From positions 16,073 through 80,072 of the forward strand of contig MU603983.1 in assembly GCA_025201845.1 (NCBI GenBank): 64,000 bases of DNA, written 5' to 3'. Every line of letters begins with the position of its first letter. The first letter of the stretch is position 1. The notes beneath the pieces are model-generated. The model did no database searches and had not been told where the DNA came from. It worked only from the letters and a program-made list of their open reading frames with translations. A program made the translations under genes and the position numbers. This document shows positions 29,516-39,292 of the stretch, one piece after another. This DNA comes from Martensiomyces pterosporus (Eukaryota > Kickxellomycota > Kickxellomycetes > Kickxellales > Kickxellaceae).

Positions 29516-32500
29516 ATGATATTTGTGTTCCTAGTCGACACAAGCGTGTCAATGGAGCAAGAGCTAGGCACCTCTCTCCTATCGACCGCAAAGGCGAAAG
29601 ATGGGCATTCGCCCGACAACGATTTGTTTGGTGGCGAGAAGGACCGGATAAGCCGGCGGTGGCACCGCAAGGCCGCCCACGCTGCAGCCCCTTCGCACAC
29701 CAACTCGCGGCTGGCCTGTGCAAAGAGCATCGTTGAGCAGATAGTCGCCAACCGGCAGAGCTTCGAGCACGACCGGTACATGCTTGTCACCTATAACGAC
29801 ACGGGAAGCGGGTGCATTCGGTCGAACCTAAAGGACTCGCGCGCAACACTGCTCAGCGAGCTGAATAAGCTGCAGGCGAAAGATAGGTTCTACGGCGGCA
29901 TGTCGCTGGCGGCTCTGTTCAACCAGCTCTCATTGATGCGCAGTGCCTACGATTTGGACACGTACGGGTACGGCAGGTACCCGGCACTCAACGAGCCCGT
30001 GCACATAGTCTGGCTGACAGACGGTGCTAGTGTGGTGACCCCCAGCGGCGTGTCGACGAAGCTCAACCTGCCTGTGAACAACACGCATTGGGTCGAATCG
30101 TACGTGGAGCCGTTTAGATGGGACCAGCGGCTGATTCTGGTGTTTCTCCACGAGGCAGGCGACGAGCAGCTGTGTGGTAACAAAAAACACAGCAGCGAGG
30201 GCATGCTGATGCCGATGTGCAAGGTGATGGGCGGCACCATGCACCATGTCGGGTCGATGCGCCAGGCGCAGAGATTCGTCGACTCATTCGCGCCGTCAAG
30301 GGCAGCGCCAAACTCGGGTCGGTCGCAGGGCCAGGCGATGGCAGCACCCGGCGTGCTTGTGAACTTTGAGAGAATCGACGATAACCCCGCAAATCCGGGC
30401 AACACCGATTTGCGCGTTCTTCTGCATGCCTCTCCATGCAGCATCGCCAGTGCGCCACTGCCACCTCCTACCGAGGGGCCTGGTCCTGGGCAGGCAGGCG
30501 CAGGCAATGGCGGAGCCAAGGGTGCAGGGGCAACCAGCTACGGGAACAGCGCAGGAGTCACTGCGCTGATTAATGGACACCTGGGCTACTTTCCGATTCC
30601 AGAATCGTTCTGGCCAGAGACCATCCACCCGCCAAGGGCGCCAGGGAGCAATCCGCCGCCAAACTCGCAGACACCGCTTCCTCCGCCAGGCGTCAGCGGG
30701 TGGCAGATCCCTCGGCGCAGCGCACACCCCACGCTTTGCTACAGCCAGAACAACACGGACTGGGCGGTGCCTCCTCAGTTCCCCTTTGACAAGTACCAGA
30801 TCGACACAAACTCCAGTGTTGCGCAAAAACTGCTGATGGCGGCACAGGCGGCACAGGCGGCACACGAGGCGCAGGGAGGCAAGGGTCCGGCGAAGCCAGT
30901 GTGCTGGCAGGTGTTTGTCAACGGCTCATACACGAATCCAAAGTATGCTGGATTTCCATTTGGTATTCTGCGACCCAACACGGCGCGCACAGCGGTGAAT
31001 CTGTTTGTCCTGCCTTATAACTTTACGGCTCTGTGGAAGATCCTGGGCAAGCTGGACCTGCAAGCACAGGGGCAGCACGCGACAAGATCAGCTGTGGCCA
31101 TGTCGCCGAGCTGGAGACGCGAGTTTGAAGAGTACCTGCAGCATACACCCGGATACTATGCGATCCCACTCAAGCGAGCATTCAACCTGTACGGCATCCC
31201 GCATGGCGTGTTTCCCAAGACGTTCGGCCAGAGCCCGGGCATGCGCAATGCCACGCACTACTCGATGAAGCTGCACACTGTAGCTCGCAAGGAGTGGGAG
31301 CGGCTGCAGCCCATGGGCGGCCCAGATAGCGCCAGTGGTGGTGGTGGACAGGCATTGGCAGAAATAGCGGCGAATCTGCAGAGTGCCCTGTTGACGTTTG
31401 ACCCCGCGTCTGATGCCAGCCATCTGGTGTCCAATGCGTTCGACGTCGACCGTTCGCACTGTCTGGCCACATTGAGCGCCATGCGCCGTGTGTTTGTTCG
31501 CGAGTGCATGCTGTCGCAGAGCGCGTACTTTAGGGCCAACGCCATAGTGCCGCCCTCTCCGCCGCTGGCACTATTGCAGTCAAGCGGCAGCGAATCTAGC
31601 CTAAGCGGCGAAGACCAGTTCGCCATGGACACTGACAGCGACAAAGTGCCGCAGCGGCCGCAGACACCGCCGCCGCAATTCACGCCGCCCGTGGCCAGCA
31701 TGGAGTACTCGTTCTACGGATTGTCGCAGGCCCTTGACGGGTCGCTTGTGCCGCCGTTCACCTCTCAGCCTGGGAGCAACAGGTCGCAGTCTGGCCCAAT
31801 GGGTCGACAGAGAGGCGCAGAGCCGGATCCTCAGCACCTGGTTCCAGGTGCTCAGCTCTCGCCGCTGGGCGGGGTGGTGGACGTCGCCAGCGAGGACGAT
31901 AGAGACTCGCGGCACTCGGTGCCCATCAGAGACATGGGCGAGTATGGCGCAGCCATGCACCGGCTGAAGTCGTACGAAGCTCGCGACCCGCTCCTCGACG
32001 AGCGCACAGCTCTGCTGCAGCGCAGGAACATGTTTGGCAACCCTTACCGCCGGCCACTGCGAGAGCCGCGTGGGCCAAACAACAACGTGCTAGCGCGCAA
32101 CCCAGAGCTCTCGGCCAAACTCGGCCTCTCCCGCACCCCATTGAAAGCAGCTGGTGCAGGCAACGGGCAGCCCAAGTCAGAACCCGATGACGAGGCATCA
32201 ATCGCCAGCCTGGAGATGGAGAGTGAGGCCGAGGTCAACGAGTTTGCTATGGATAAGATGATTGAAGATATGCCCATGGACGCCGAGGGCAGCGGACGCA
32301 GTGCTGGTGGCGACCATCGGAACGAGCCATCGCCTGGTGGCCAGGAGGGCATCGCCGCAGGCAGGTATGGATGGATGCAGCGCAGGGATGTGCCCCGGAG
32401 GAGGTCGATCAGCACGGCCTGGCGCAAGAACGATGAGTCGTGGAATGTCAACCCCTGGGCGATTATTGCGTCGTCTGGTGCAGACAACGAAAGCCCTGCT

Positions 32501-33205
32501 GATCCGGGGTCTTTGACTTTCACTTCCGACTCCACAATCATCAACAAGAACACTGCGCAGATCATCAAGCCGGCCAGCAGCGGCTCACCTGGCCAGGGAA
32601 GCGGGCAGCCAGCTGCACCTCTGCCGCCACCAACGTCGCACCCTGACAATGACACACAGGATGCTGCTATGGTAGCGGCTGTGGACACTGTAGAACAAGG
32701 GGGTGCTCAGAGCGACAATAGCGAGGGGGCGCACTCAGCAGCTCGCACGACCAATTTGACGCCGTCGCGAAGCACAATCCCTCCAGGTTCTTCCGGTTCG
32801 GGAGAGAAAAGCACGCTGCCGCAGGAAAACGTGGAGGTGGCAGAAGCAGAGCCACTCGTTTCTTCAGCGCCCAGCCCGTCCTCGATGGAAGGCAGCCTGA
32901 CAGCCACCGCCGAAAGTTCCATCTCGTCTAAGCCAGCGGCTGAGCCGGCATCTCAGCAGCCAGCAATAGTGCGCAAAGTGAATGTGGCCGAGGAGAAGGC
33001 GTGGTTCCTCAAACGGATCAAAGCAGACCCAGCGCACTACGACGAGGACGCCATTCTGCAGCATCTCACAGAGCTCCGAGGCAACCAGGGGCTGGGCAAG
33101 GCGCAGCTGAAGATAATCATCACGGCGGCCGCATCGGCTGCCAAGGCTATGCGCCGGAAGCACCTGGTGGATCGCTTGGGAGAGGCAGCAAAGGCAGCCA
33201 GCTAG
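29516..33205 (+). CDS. Integrator complex subunit 6 (INTS6/DICE1) homologue
   Basis: A 1229-residue single-exon protein. The VWA domain begins MIFVFLVDTSVSMEQ with an intact DxSxS metal site and TDGAS further on. It then follows human INTS6 order: RYMLVTYNDTG, EPFRWDQRLILVFLHEAGDE, a glycine/proline insert, HLGYFPIPESFWPETIHPP, PQFPFDKYQIDTN, PVCWQVFVNGS, AVNLFVLPYNFTALWKIL, TPGYYAIPLKRAFNLYG, SVPIRDMGEYGAAMHRLKSY, RRNMFGNPYRRP. The last 75 residues (EKAWFLKRIKADPAHYDEDA and KRIKADPAHYDEDAILQHLT, ending RRKHLVDRL) match the INTS6 C-terminal domain. In animals INTS6 ties the Integrator endonuclease to PP2A, trimming promoter-proximal polymerase II. An in-frame open extension upstream to 29297 lacks family match, so I start at the ATG before the VWA strand. 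A roughly 45-residue insert follows the MIDAS motif. Confidence 0.92.
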   Translation: MIFVFLVDTSVSMEQELGTSLLSTAKAKDGHSPDNDLFGGEKDRISRRWHRKAAHAAAPSHTNSRLACAKSIVEQIVANRQSFEHDRYMLVTYNDTGSGCIRSNLKDSRATLLSELNKLQAKDRFYGGMSLAALFNQLSLMRSAYDLDTYGYGRYPALNEPVHIVWLTDGASVVTPSGVSTKLNLPVNNTHWVESYVEPFRWDQRLILVFLHEAGDEQLCGNKKHSSEGMLMPMCKVMGGTMHHVGSMRQAQRFVDSFAPSRAAPNSGRSQGQAMAAPGVLVNFERIDDNPANPGNTDLRVLLHASPCSIASAPLPPPTEGPGPGQAGAGNGGAKGAGATSYGNSAGVTALINGHLGYFPIPESFWPETIHPPRAPGSNPPPNSQTPLPPPGVSGWQIPRRSAHPTLCYSQNNTDWAVPPQFPFDKYQIDTNSSVAQKLLMAAQAAQAAHEAQGGKGPAKPVCWQVFVNGSYTNPKYAGFPFGILRPNTARTAVNLFVLPYNFTALWKILGKLDLQAQGQHATRSAVAMSPSWRREFEEYLQHTPGYYAIPLKRAFNLYGIPHGVFPKTFGQSPGMRNATHYSMKLHTVARKEWERLQPMGGPDSASGGGGQALAEIAANLQSALLTFDPASDASHLVSNAFDVDRSHCLATLSAMRRVFVRECMLSQSAYFRANAIVPPSPPLALLQSSGSESSLSGEDQFAMDTDSDKVPQRPQTPPPQFTPPVASMEYSFYGLSQALDGSLVPPFTSQPGSNRSQSGPMGRQRGAEPDPQHLVPGAQLSPLGGVVDVASEDDRDSRHSVPIRDMGEYGAAMHRLKSYEARDPLLDERTALLQRRNMFGNPYRRPLREPRGPNNNVLARNPELSAKLGLSRTPLKAAGAGNGQPKSEPDDEASIASLEMESEAEVNEFAMDKMIEDMPMDAEGSGRSAGGDHRNEPSPGGQEGIAAGRYGWMQRRDVPRRRSISTAWRKNDESWNVNPWAIIASSGADNESPADPGSLTFTSDSTIINKNTAQIIKPASSGSPGQGSGQPAAPLPPPTSHPDNDTQDAAMVAAVDTVEQGGAQSDNSEGAHSAARTTNLTPSRSTIPPGSSGSGEKSTLPQENVEVAEAEPLVSSAPSPSSMEGSLTATAESSISSKPAAEPASQQPAIVRKVNVAEEKAWFLKRIKADPAHYDEDAILQHLTELRGNQGLGKAQLKIIITAAASAAKAMRRKHLVDRLGEAAKAAS

Positions 33206-35173
33206 CCCTTTATTTTATTTTCCTTGTGTGTATCTGGCTGCAAGAATCAGCACGCAGGTACCCGGATATCTTATTCCAGCAACTGGAATGTGTCTTCTGA
33301 GACATGCATGTGTGTGCATACGTGTGCTGTGCGTCGTCATCGCTTTCCGCCACGCCGCTGCTACTGCTTGAAGGAGAATTTTAGGAACCCAGATGGCATG
33401 CGATAAGCTCATCTCGGGAGATCACTGGCGCCGCCTATTGGCTGCAGCGCCCATCAGCCCTCCGTAGTCACAGGCGTCATACCCAGCCCCTTCGCCTTCT
33501 GCACGCCAGCTGAGCAGGCAAGCGAGCGGCAGTAGTCCATGTACATCAAAGCCTCTTCCCCAAGCAGACTGGCGGAGCACTTGGCCTATTTTTGCAAGGG
33601 AGCATGAAAGGGAAGCCATCGGCAGCCTACGTTCAGGCTGCGATTGTGCGTGCACTAGGGGCGCCATCCAGGCTGTCCACACGACTGGCGGTGACTCCTG
33701 CTCGTTTTTGGCTGCTGGCATGTGCTGGGCGTGCTCCCGAGAGCAATCCTACCCGCTTATCGGCGCTTTGTTATTTACATATTCGCTTGTGTTCTGCTCC
33801 CGCTGCTGGCGCACGCACCACCCTTTCTCGCCTGCTAGGAGCTGTTTACGGGGGAGTCTGGCATCGCTATAATATCCCGACCACCGGCACGCGCCAGCGC
33901 TTTTTGTCTCACCCTTCCTTCTCTCCCCACCCCTCCTCTCCTCACTCAGCTATATAGCCAATAGCCAGCACACCAGCCACCCTTGGCATTCGGCCTACCA
34001 TCTACCTCTCCACCCACTCATACATATACTTGGTTCTCGGCAGGCTGTTTCTTGAGCACCCAGAGGCGTACAAGAACGCATCTTGTGCCATTCGCTCCAG
34101 TCAGCAGACGGTGAAGCCTTCTCAATAAAATAAAAACACCACAGCACCAATCTCGGCCTTGCTCAGCGAAGGCGTGCCTCGATCTCCCTGAGTCGCGTAC
34201 ATCGAGCACAAGACGATATCGCCATTCCCGTCCAGGACAAATACCAGCTGTAAGTTGAATACCCACTGCAAAGACAAGGCCTTTAATAACGCGTCATCAC
34301 CACCATCTGCGTGGAGGCGCCGTGGCCACATTGACCACCACCGCTGTGCGGCTGATGATGTATTGTTTGGGCAGAAACGCAGCAAGGATTGGGCATCTCT
34401 TGGCCAGCTCACGGCTTGCTGGCCCAGCCTCTCCCCCAATCGTGCGCCCACGAATTGGCTGTGGCTGCTGCACCAAGCTGTTGCACAGCGGCCGCTACTG
34501 AGAAAATTGGCGGGTTTCGTGTAGAGCGCAGAACGCAGTGCCAGGTGTAGTATCCAGGGGGGCTGCCGCAAAAGCCTGGTCCCACTGGATTGGCGCGATC
34601 GCGAGCCCCGTCTGCTTTCAGCCAGGCTGACAACTGCCTTCCGCGCTGGAACGCCGCCTCTTCCTATCCAACGCTATTTTAGGAAGCCGCTCTTCCTATC
34701 CGGTACACATCTTGAAGGGGCAAACGCAGCCCAAAGTCAGTTGAAAAAAAGGCGGATCCCCTTCTGCATGGCAGGCTCCGTTTGGAATGCTGAAAAACTC
34801 TCCTTCCACACACGCAGCACCAAAGCGCTGCCCATCCACCCCTTTATTATCACAGCCCTCCCCGAACATTCCCTTTCTCCCTGTTTCATCATTCTGGCCC
34901 TCGCTACTTTATATACCTCCAGTATTCTCAGCGCACTGACGCCAAGCACGTCGCTTATATCCATAAATCGACAAATCCACTCATAAATCCCCCGCGTGAA
35001 CCTGAGAGATGGATTTATAACTTTCCCGCTCAATCTCCACTGAAGCCACCTCCACCACAAAGCTACACACTAGCATCTCTCCTCTCCTTGTTGCAGCACC
35101 GCCTTACTGTATTTTAATATTCACTGTACACTTCGCTAATAGCCTTCATTTTTCTTCCTTCTCTGTATCCCCA
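33206..35173. other. 2-kb intergenic region
   Basis: No gene is seen. It includes the INTS6 3' flank, a CTATATAGCCAAT stretch near 33949-33961 and TTTATATA near 34908-34915. The latter lies about 260 bases before the ATG of the next gene and is its likely TATA box. The rest is irregular sequence. Confidence 0.5.
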
Positions 35174-36376
35174 ATGGCGCAGCTGTACTTGGTCTCGGGC
35201 ACACCAGCCGCCATGCAATCGACAATCAGCTCGCCAGGCGCTGACCAGGCCACAAACCCGCCCTCTTGTTGCCGCAGACACCGCAGAAACTCGGATGTGT
35301 TTGCGGAAAACAAGCTATTTGATCGCTTCAGCTCGAGCAGTGTCGACTGCGGCGACGATGATGGTCAAGGCAGCAGTGGAGGTCGCAAAGCAGCCGCGTC
35401 TCACGACGGCGCCCTGAGCACAGCGAGCGTAGCGGGACTAGCAGAGTCTGGCACACATGGAGGAGACTTGCATGCGAAAGCCAGGCACGATGAGTCACCT
35501 ACAATACGGAAGCACCACCACTACCACCACTACCACCACAACCACCACAACCACCACAACCACCATGCCCATCACCACAACCACCACCATTTATCCAGAA
35601 ACCACTCAGTATCTTCACATCACAGCGCTCATGGCCACGCCAGCCAGCTTATCAAGTCGCTGCGACCACCAGCTACACCAGCACCAGAAAATGCGTCGTG
35701 GGCGCACGGATCCATTAATGCGCCTGGGCCAGCATGTCATGCGTCAGCGGCGTTCCAGGAGACAATCAAGGGGAATACTCAGGAAGAGCCAATGTCCTCG
35801 GTCAAGGCTTGGCGGATATTTGACACTGTGCTTTCAGCTAATGGCCTGCATGCAGACAGGGTGGCAGAGCTTCCAGAACATGATCCCTCATGCAAGCAGT
35901 GCGTCTCGGAGGCCCTTGTCACAGCTCACCAGGCAGCGGCAGACGGGATTTCGCATGGAGGCCATGGAGAGCTGCGCATGAACCTGGGCAACGGCAGGAA
36001 TGGTGTTTACGTGGCCCCGTGCGAGAAGCATCTCGAATGCCCCTTGGAGAAGAAGGGCAAGTACTTGATACATACGCACAAGCCGAAAATCATGGTACGT
36101 TCACACAGAATCCCTCATTCCAATGTTTCAGATTGTGTTTCATGTCAGGCTGCTCCCCCACGCTATTTGCGCTGCGGCTACGTGCTACAGCATTGGTGCG
36201 GCAGCCCCTGCTCTCTCCTTCATGCGAGAAGGGCCAATATTAGCCTATGGGGAAATATATCACAGCCCTCTGCTTTTCCCACTCGAGGGGTTCCTTGCCG
36301 TCTACAAAGAACATGTGGGCACAGCACTTCCTCTCCCGTGTCGACAAGCTGTTTTGCATATGCGCGATTATGCTAG
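35174..36376 (+). CDS. Hypothetical His-rich protein, 3' end uncertain
   Basis: An open frame of 400 codons from a good ATG (CCAATGGCGCAG). I do not recognise the protein. Residues 1-110 are Ser/Gly-rich. A run dominated by His and Asn (about residues 113-140, with HHNHHNHHNHH) follows, then about 150 ordinary residues including EEPMSSVKAWRIFDTVLSAN and CEKHLECPLEKKGKYLIHTH. After PKIM at about 36093 comes GTACGT, a good splice donor, and the remaining 93 codons look non-coding. The real protein therefore probably splices at 36094 to an exon I cannot place. It could even be the 5' part of the kinase gene that starts at 36809, whose N-lobe looks short. The His run may bind metal, or be just low complexity. 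Confidence 0.6.
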   Translation: MAQLYLVSGTPAAMQSTISSPGADQATNPPSCCRRHRRNSDVFAENKLFDRFSSSSVDCGDDDGQGSSGGRKAAASHDGALSTASVAGLAESGTHGGDLHAKARHDESPTIRKHHHYHHYHHNHHNHHNHHAHHHNHHHLSRNHSVSSHHSAHGHASQLIKSLRPPATPAPENASWAHGSINAPGPACHASAAFQETIKGNTQEEPMSSVKAWRIFDTVLSANGLHADRVAELPEHDPSCKQCVSEALVTAHQAAADGISHGGHGELRMNLGNGRNGVYVAPCEKHLECPLEKKGKYLIHTHKPKIMVRSHRIPHSNVSDCVSCQAAPPRYLRCGYVLQHWCGSPCSLLHARRANISLWGNISQPSAFPTRGVPCRLQRTCGHSTSSPVSTSCFAYARLC

Positions 36377-36808
36377 TACGCCTGGCATATATTAAGTAGA
36401 AGTCACCTTGTCCCCGCGTTCTTATCGCCTTGTGACAGGGCGAAAAAAAGAACCACCTTCAGGTACTCTCCTGTGCCTGGCGGTGCGATATCCCACATGC
36501 TTTGATTCAGTCCACCTGTGCAAAGCACGCGCCCAAATTTACCCTTTTCCAGGAAGTGCATCGATTGAACCTTTTACATTATCTCGCATATCTTGCCCTT
36601 TCCTCAGCGTCAAACCGCACCACGTGAAGCAATCACTCGGTGGGGCTCGGGGACCAGAGGATCCCACCGCGCTCTGCAAAGACTAGCAGCAGCCCTTATC
36701 GATTGATACTTCCGCTCAATCCCCAAATCCTGTCGAAATGCGCCGACCTCTAAAAATCGATTTATTATCTTCCAATGGCGTCGTCAACCCCAATCTCCTT
36801 AGACGGAC
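36377..36808. other. gap between the His-rich frame and the kinase
   Basis: Either an intergenic region with the kinase promoter or intron sequence of a joint gene. An acceptor-like CTCCTTAG ends 6 bases before the kinase ATG, which keeps the second option open. Confidence 0.4.
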
Positions 36809-38977
36809 ATGTCAAAGGTCGAATTCGGCATCTGCGTCGATGGATGGAGGCGGATTGTATTCAAAACCGTCAACGACCCGGCTCTGGCCAAGCGTGAGCT
36901 GTCGTTCTACCGCATGGTCGCTGCCAGCCAGCCAGACCACGTCATGCAGCTGCTGGACGAGTTTACCGATAACTCAAAGAAGCATGTGATGGTCTTCCCG
37001 CGCATGAACTGCGTCAATATACAGGGCCGCGACCTCTTTGATGTCGCCTACATCTCGCGGCAGCTCTTTATCGCCCTCGACGACTTGCACCGCCTGGGCG
37101 TTGCTCACTTGGATATTACGCCGACCAACCTGATGTCGGACCCGAACGACTCGTCGCATGTTGAGATTATCGACTTTGGTTTGGCTTGCGATATCACCAC
37201 TGCTGCTAATGGACAGCTGCCCAGTCGCGGTACATGTGGATTCGTAGCCCCCGAGATTCTTTCGGGTGGTGCTAAGGATCTGAGAGCAGATGTTTATAGC
37301 GCCGGGGTGGTTCTCGGGATGATGCTCCAGAACTACTTGCCTACGGTCAGCCTGCGTCTGCTGGGTGGCCCGCTTATCAGGTCGGACACTACGGATATGA
37401 TAATTGGGCAGATTGACGAGCTGCTTGACGCATACAAGTACACGCCCGAAGCCGCTGACTTTGTCGAGTGCAACACAATGTTCGTCCAGCCAGGATCTAT
37501 GGCCGTTGGCGAGCCTCTTGCTAACGGAGACACAGGGGGCAAATCCCATCCTAAGCCGTCCTGCCTCCCTACAGCATCACAGCAGGACATGCCATTGGCC
37601 GCAGCTCAGGCCGTTGCCGCAGCTCCTGCTGCCACCAAGACGCCATCTCGGGCAGAGACCTACGCCAGACACTCGCACAGGTACTCTGACGAAGAGGATG
37701 AGGCCGCTGCATTCGCTGCAGCCTATGTCGGCGGATCCTCGCTGTATGGCGGCTACGGCAGCATAAGCGACGACGACGACGATGACGACGCAGGCAATGG
37801 CCGACTTGCCAGCACAGGCACATTCTACAGCCGCAACAGTTACTCTACCACCCAACTCAGCCGCCACATGGAGCACACCGGCAGCGGCAGCAGCAGCAGC
37901 ACTGCAAACAACAGCGCAAGCGATACTTGCACCTCAAACGGCCCTCGCTATGCCCACAGCATCGGCGGATGTGAGTCTGACTATGCGAGCGCCACCTGCT
38001 TCGGAGACAGCTATCCGGGCAGCAGTGGATACTACCGCTCACCTAGCAACACCCCTGTATACTCGCGCAACGGACCCTACGGCAAGCAGAACAGGAACGG
38101 CAGTTTGGCCAACATACTCGCTGCGGCACCAACCAACCACTCGAGCAGCCGCTACGCCCACGCGTCTTTGTCGACTTCGTCGTCGTCGTGTGGCAGGAGC
38201 TACTCGGCCGGTGTGGCGACCGCCATTCGCCCAGCCACCTCGATCCAGTCCAATGCCAGCAGCACGAGCGGTAGCGGATCGTCGGGCAAATACAGTCGTG
38301 TGCCAGCAGCGGTGCTCCACGCAGCCGATCTCCTTCGCTGGTGCTTGCAGGCCAACCCTCAGTGCCGCCCGACGGCCAAGCAGGCTTTGGAGCACCCGTT
38401 TCTTGTATCGATTGAAATCAAGAAGCCCAAGCGCCGTACGTCGTCGTCCTTGCAGGGTGCTGCGTCGCCGCCGCGTGTGGATGCCAGCAGCCCTGGTGGT
38501 GCTGCTGCCAGCACTCAGAGCCCCCCGTTTTTTGCGCTCACTTCTCCCCTGCTGCATCCTCTCAATGTTGTGCTGTCTCAGGATGACGGGCTGTGTCTTG
38601 CTTGCACAAGCGCCTCGATTGTCATGTCGCCGGATTATGGCGGGTGCGGGTGCGAGGGCACTACTGACAAGACAGGCGGAGCGCTGGGCGGCGCCAAGAA
38701 CTCGGGGCCTGAGTGCAACTCAAAGGCGGCCACATTGGTGCCCACCCCTACCTCTGCTGCCAGCAATGCGTCAATTCGCAGCCAGGGCATCTTCAAGGAC
38801 ACTGCTGCGCGCGACATCCATCTGTGGGAGGGCGAGATGCACTCCAGACTCGCTCATGCCACACACAGCGACCGGATGGAAGCCGATGGATACTCGAGGT
38901 CATATGGCGACAAGGACGAGGTGTCCAACTTCTACTCCTCTCACTACAACGACGACCTCACTAGCTACTTTTATTAA
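36809..38977 (+). CDS. Divergent Ser/Thr protein kinase-like protein with long insert
   Basis: A 722-residue protein. The first visible strand is RRIVFKTV, with Lys19 at the ATP-binding position and Glu30 in the alpha-C helix; almost no glycine loop precedes it. The catalytic loop is HLDITPTN (100-107): the Asp and Asn are kept, but Arg is Leu and the usual Lys two after the Asp is Thr. DFG is at 122-124, and RGTCGFVAPEIL gives the activation segment and APE. A Ser/Tyr/Gly-rich insert of about 290 residues separates subdomain X from the final lobe (LLRWCLQANPQCRPTAKQAL). A long insert at this place and the GTxGFxAPE wording recall Cdc7-type kinases, but this is not firm. The C-terminal 200 residues are disordered. 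It may be weakly active or inactive. The N terminus may be incomplete. Confidence 0.75.
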   Translation: MSKVEFGICVDGWRRIVFKTVNDPALAKRELSFYRMVAASQPDHVMQLLDEFTDNSKKHVMVFPRMNCVNIQGRDLFDVAYISRQLFIALDDLHRLGVAHLDITPTNLMSDPNDSSHVEIIDFGLACDITTAANGQLPSRGTCGFVAPEILSGGAKDLRADVYSAGVVLGMMLQNYLPTVSLRLLGGPLIRSDTTDMIIGQIDELLDAYKYTPEAADFVECNTMFVQPGSMAVGEPLANGDTGGKSHPKPSCLPTASQQDMPLAAAQAVAAAPAATKTPSRAETYARHSHRYSDEEDEAAAFAAAYVGGSSLYGGYGSISDDDDDDDAGNGRLASTGTFYSRNSYSTTQLSRHMEHTGSGSSSSTANNSASDTCTSNGPRYAHSIGGCESDYASATCFGDSYPGSSGYYRSPSNTPVYSRNGPYGKQNRNGSLANILAAAPTNHSSSRYAHASLSTSSSSCGRSYSAGVATAIRPATSIQSNASSTSGSGSSGKYSRVPAAVLHAADLLRWCLQANPQCRPTAKQALEHPFLVSIEIKKPKRRTSSSLQGAASPPRVDASSPGGAAASTQSPPFFALTSPLLHPLNVVLSQDDGLCLACTSASIVMSPDYGGCGCEGTTDKTGGALGGAKNSGPECNSKAATLVPTPTSAASNASIRSQGIFKDTAARDIHLWEGEMHSRLAHATHSDRMEADGYSRSYGDKDEVSNFYSSHYNDDLTSYFY

Positions 38978-39292
38978 TGAGGCCTTCGCTTTCACTCGAG
39001 TGAACTGTGATCACTCGTACTTTTTGCTTTGTAAAAACTGCATGCACTACGCTACCATCTGCACTTTTATCAGAATAAATACGTGAGCCAGAGCTGCCAA
39101 TTGCCTGTGCTGTGATTGGCCAGCAGCCCTCGCCCAACGAATTATGCTAGCGAAAAAATTTTACGCTGCACGCTGTGCTTTTTTTTTTGGGCTGGTGCCT
39201 GTCTGAGTTTCACACACGGCGCCCGACAAATCTCTGCTCATCCCTCATCTATTGCCACTTTAATCCTGTATACGCGTGTGGATTTTGAAAAG
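38978..39292. other. intergenic, eIF3b promoter
   Basis: A 315-base gap between two plus-strand genes. An AATAAA at about 39075 could end the kinase transcript. A T10 run at 39179-39188 lies in the eIF3b leader. Confidence 0.5.
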
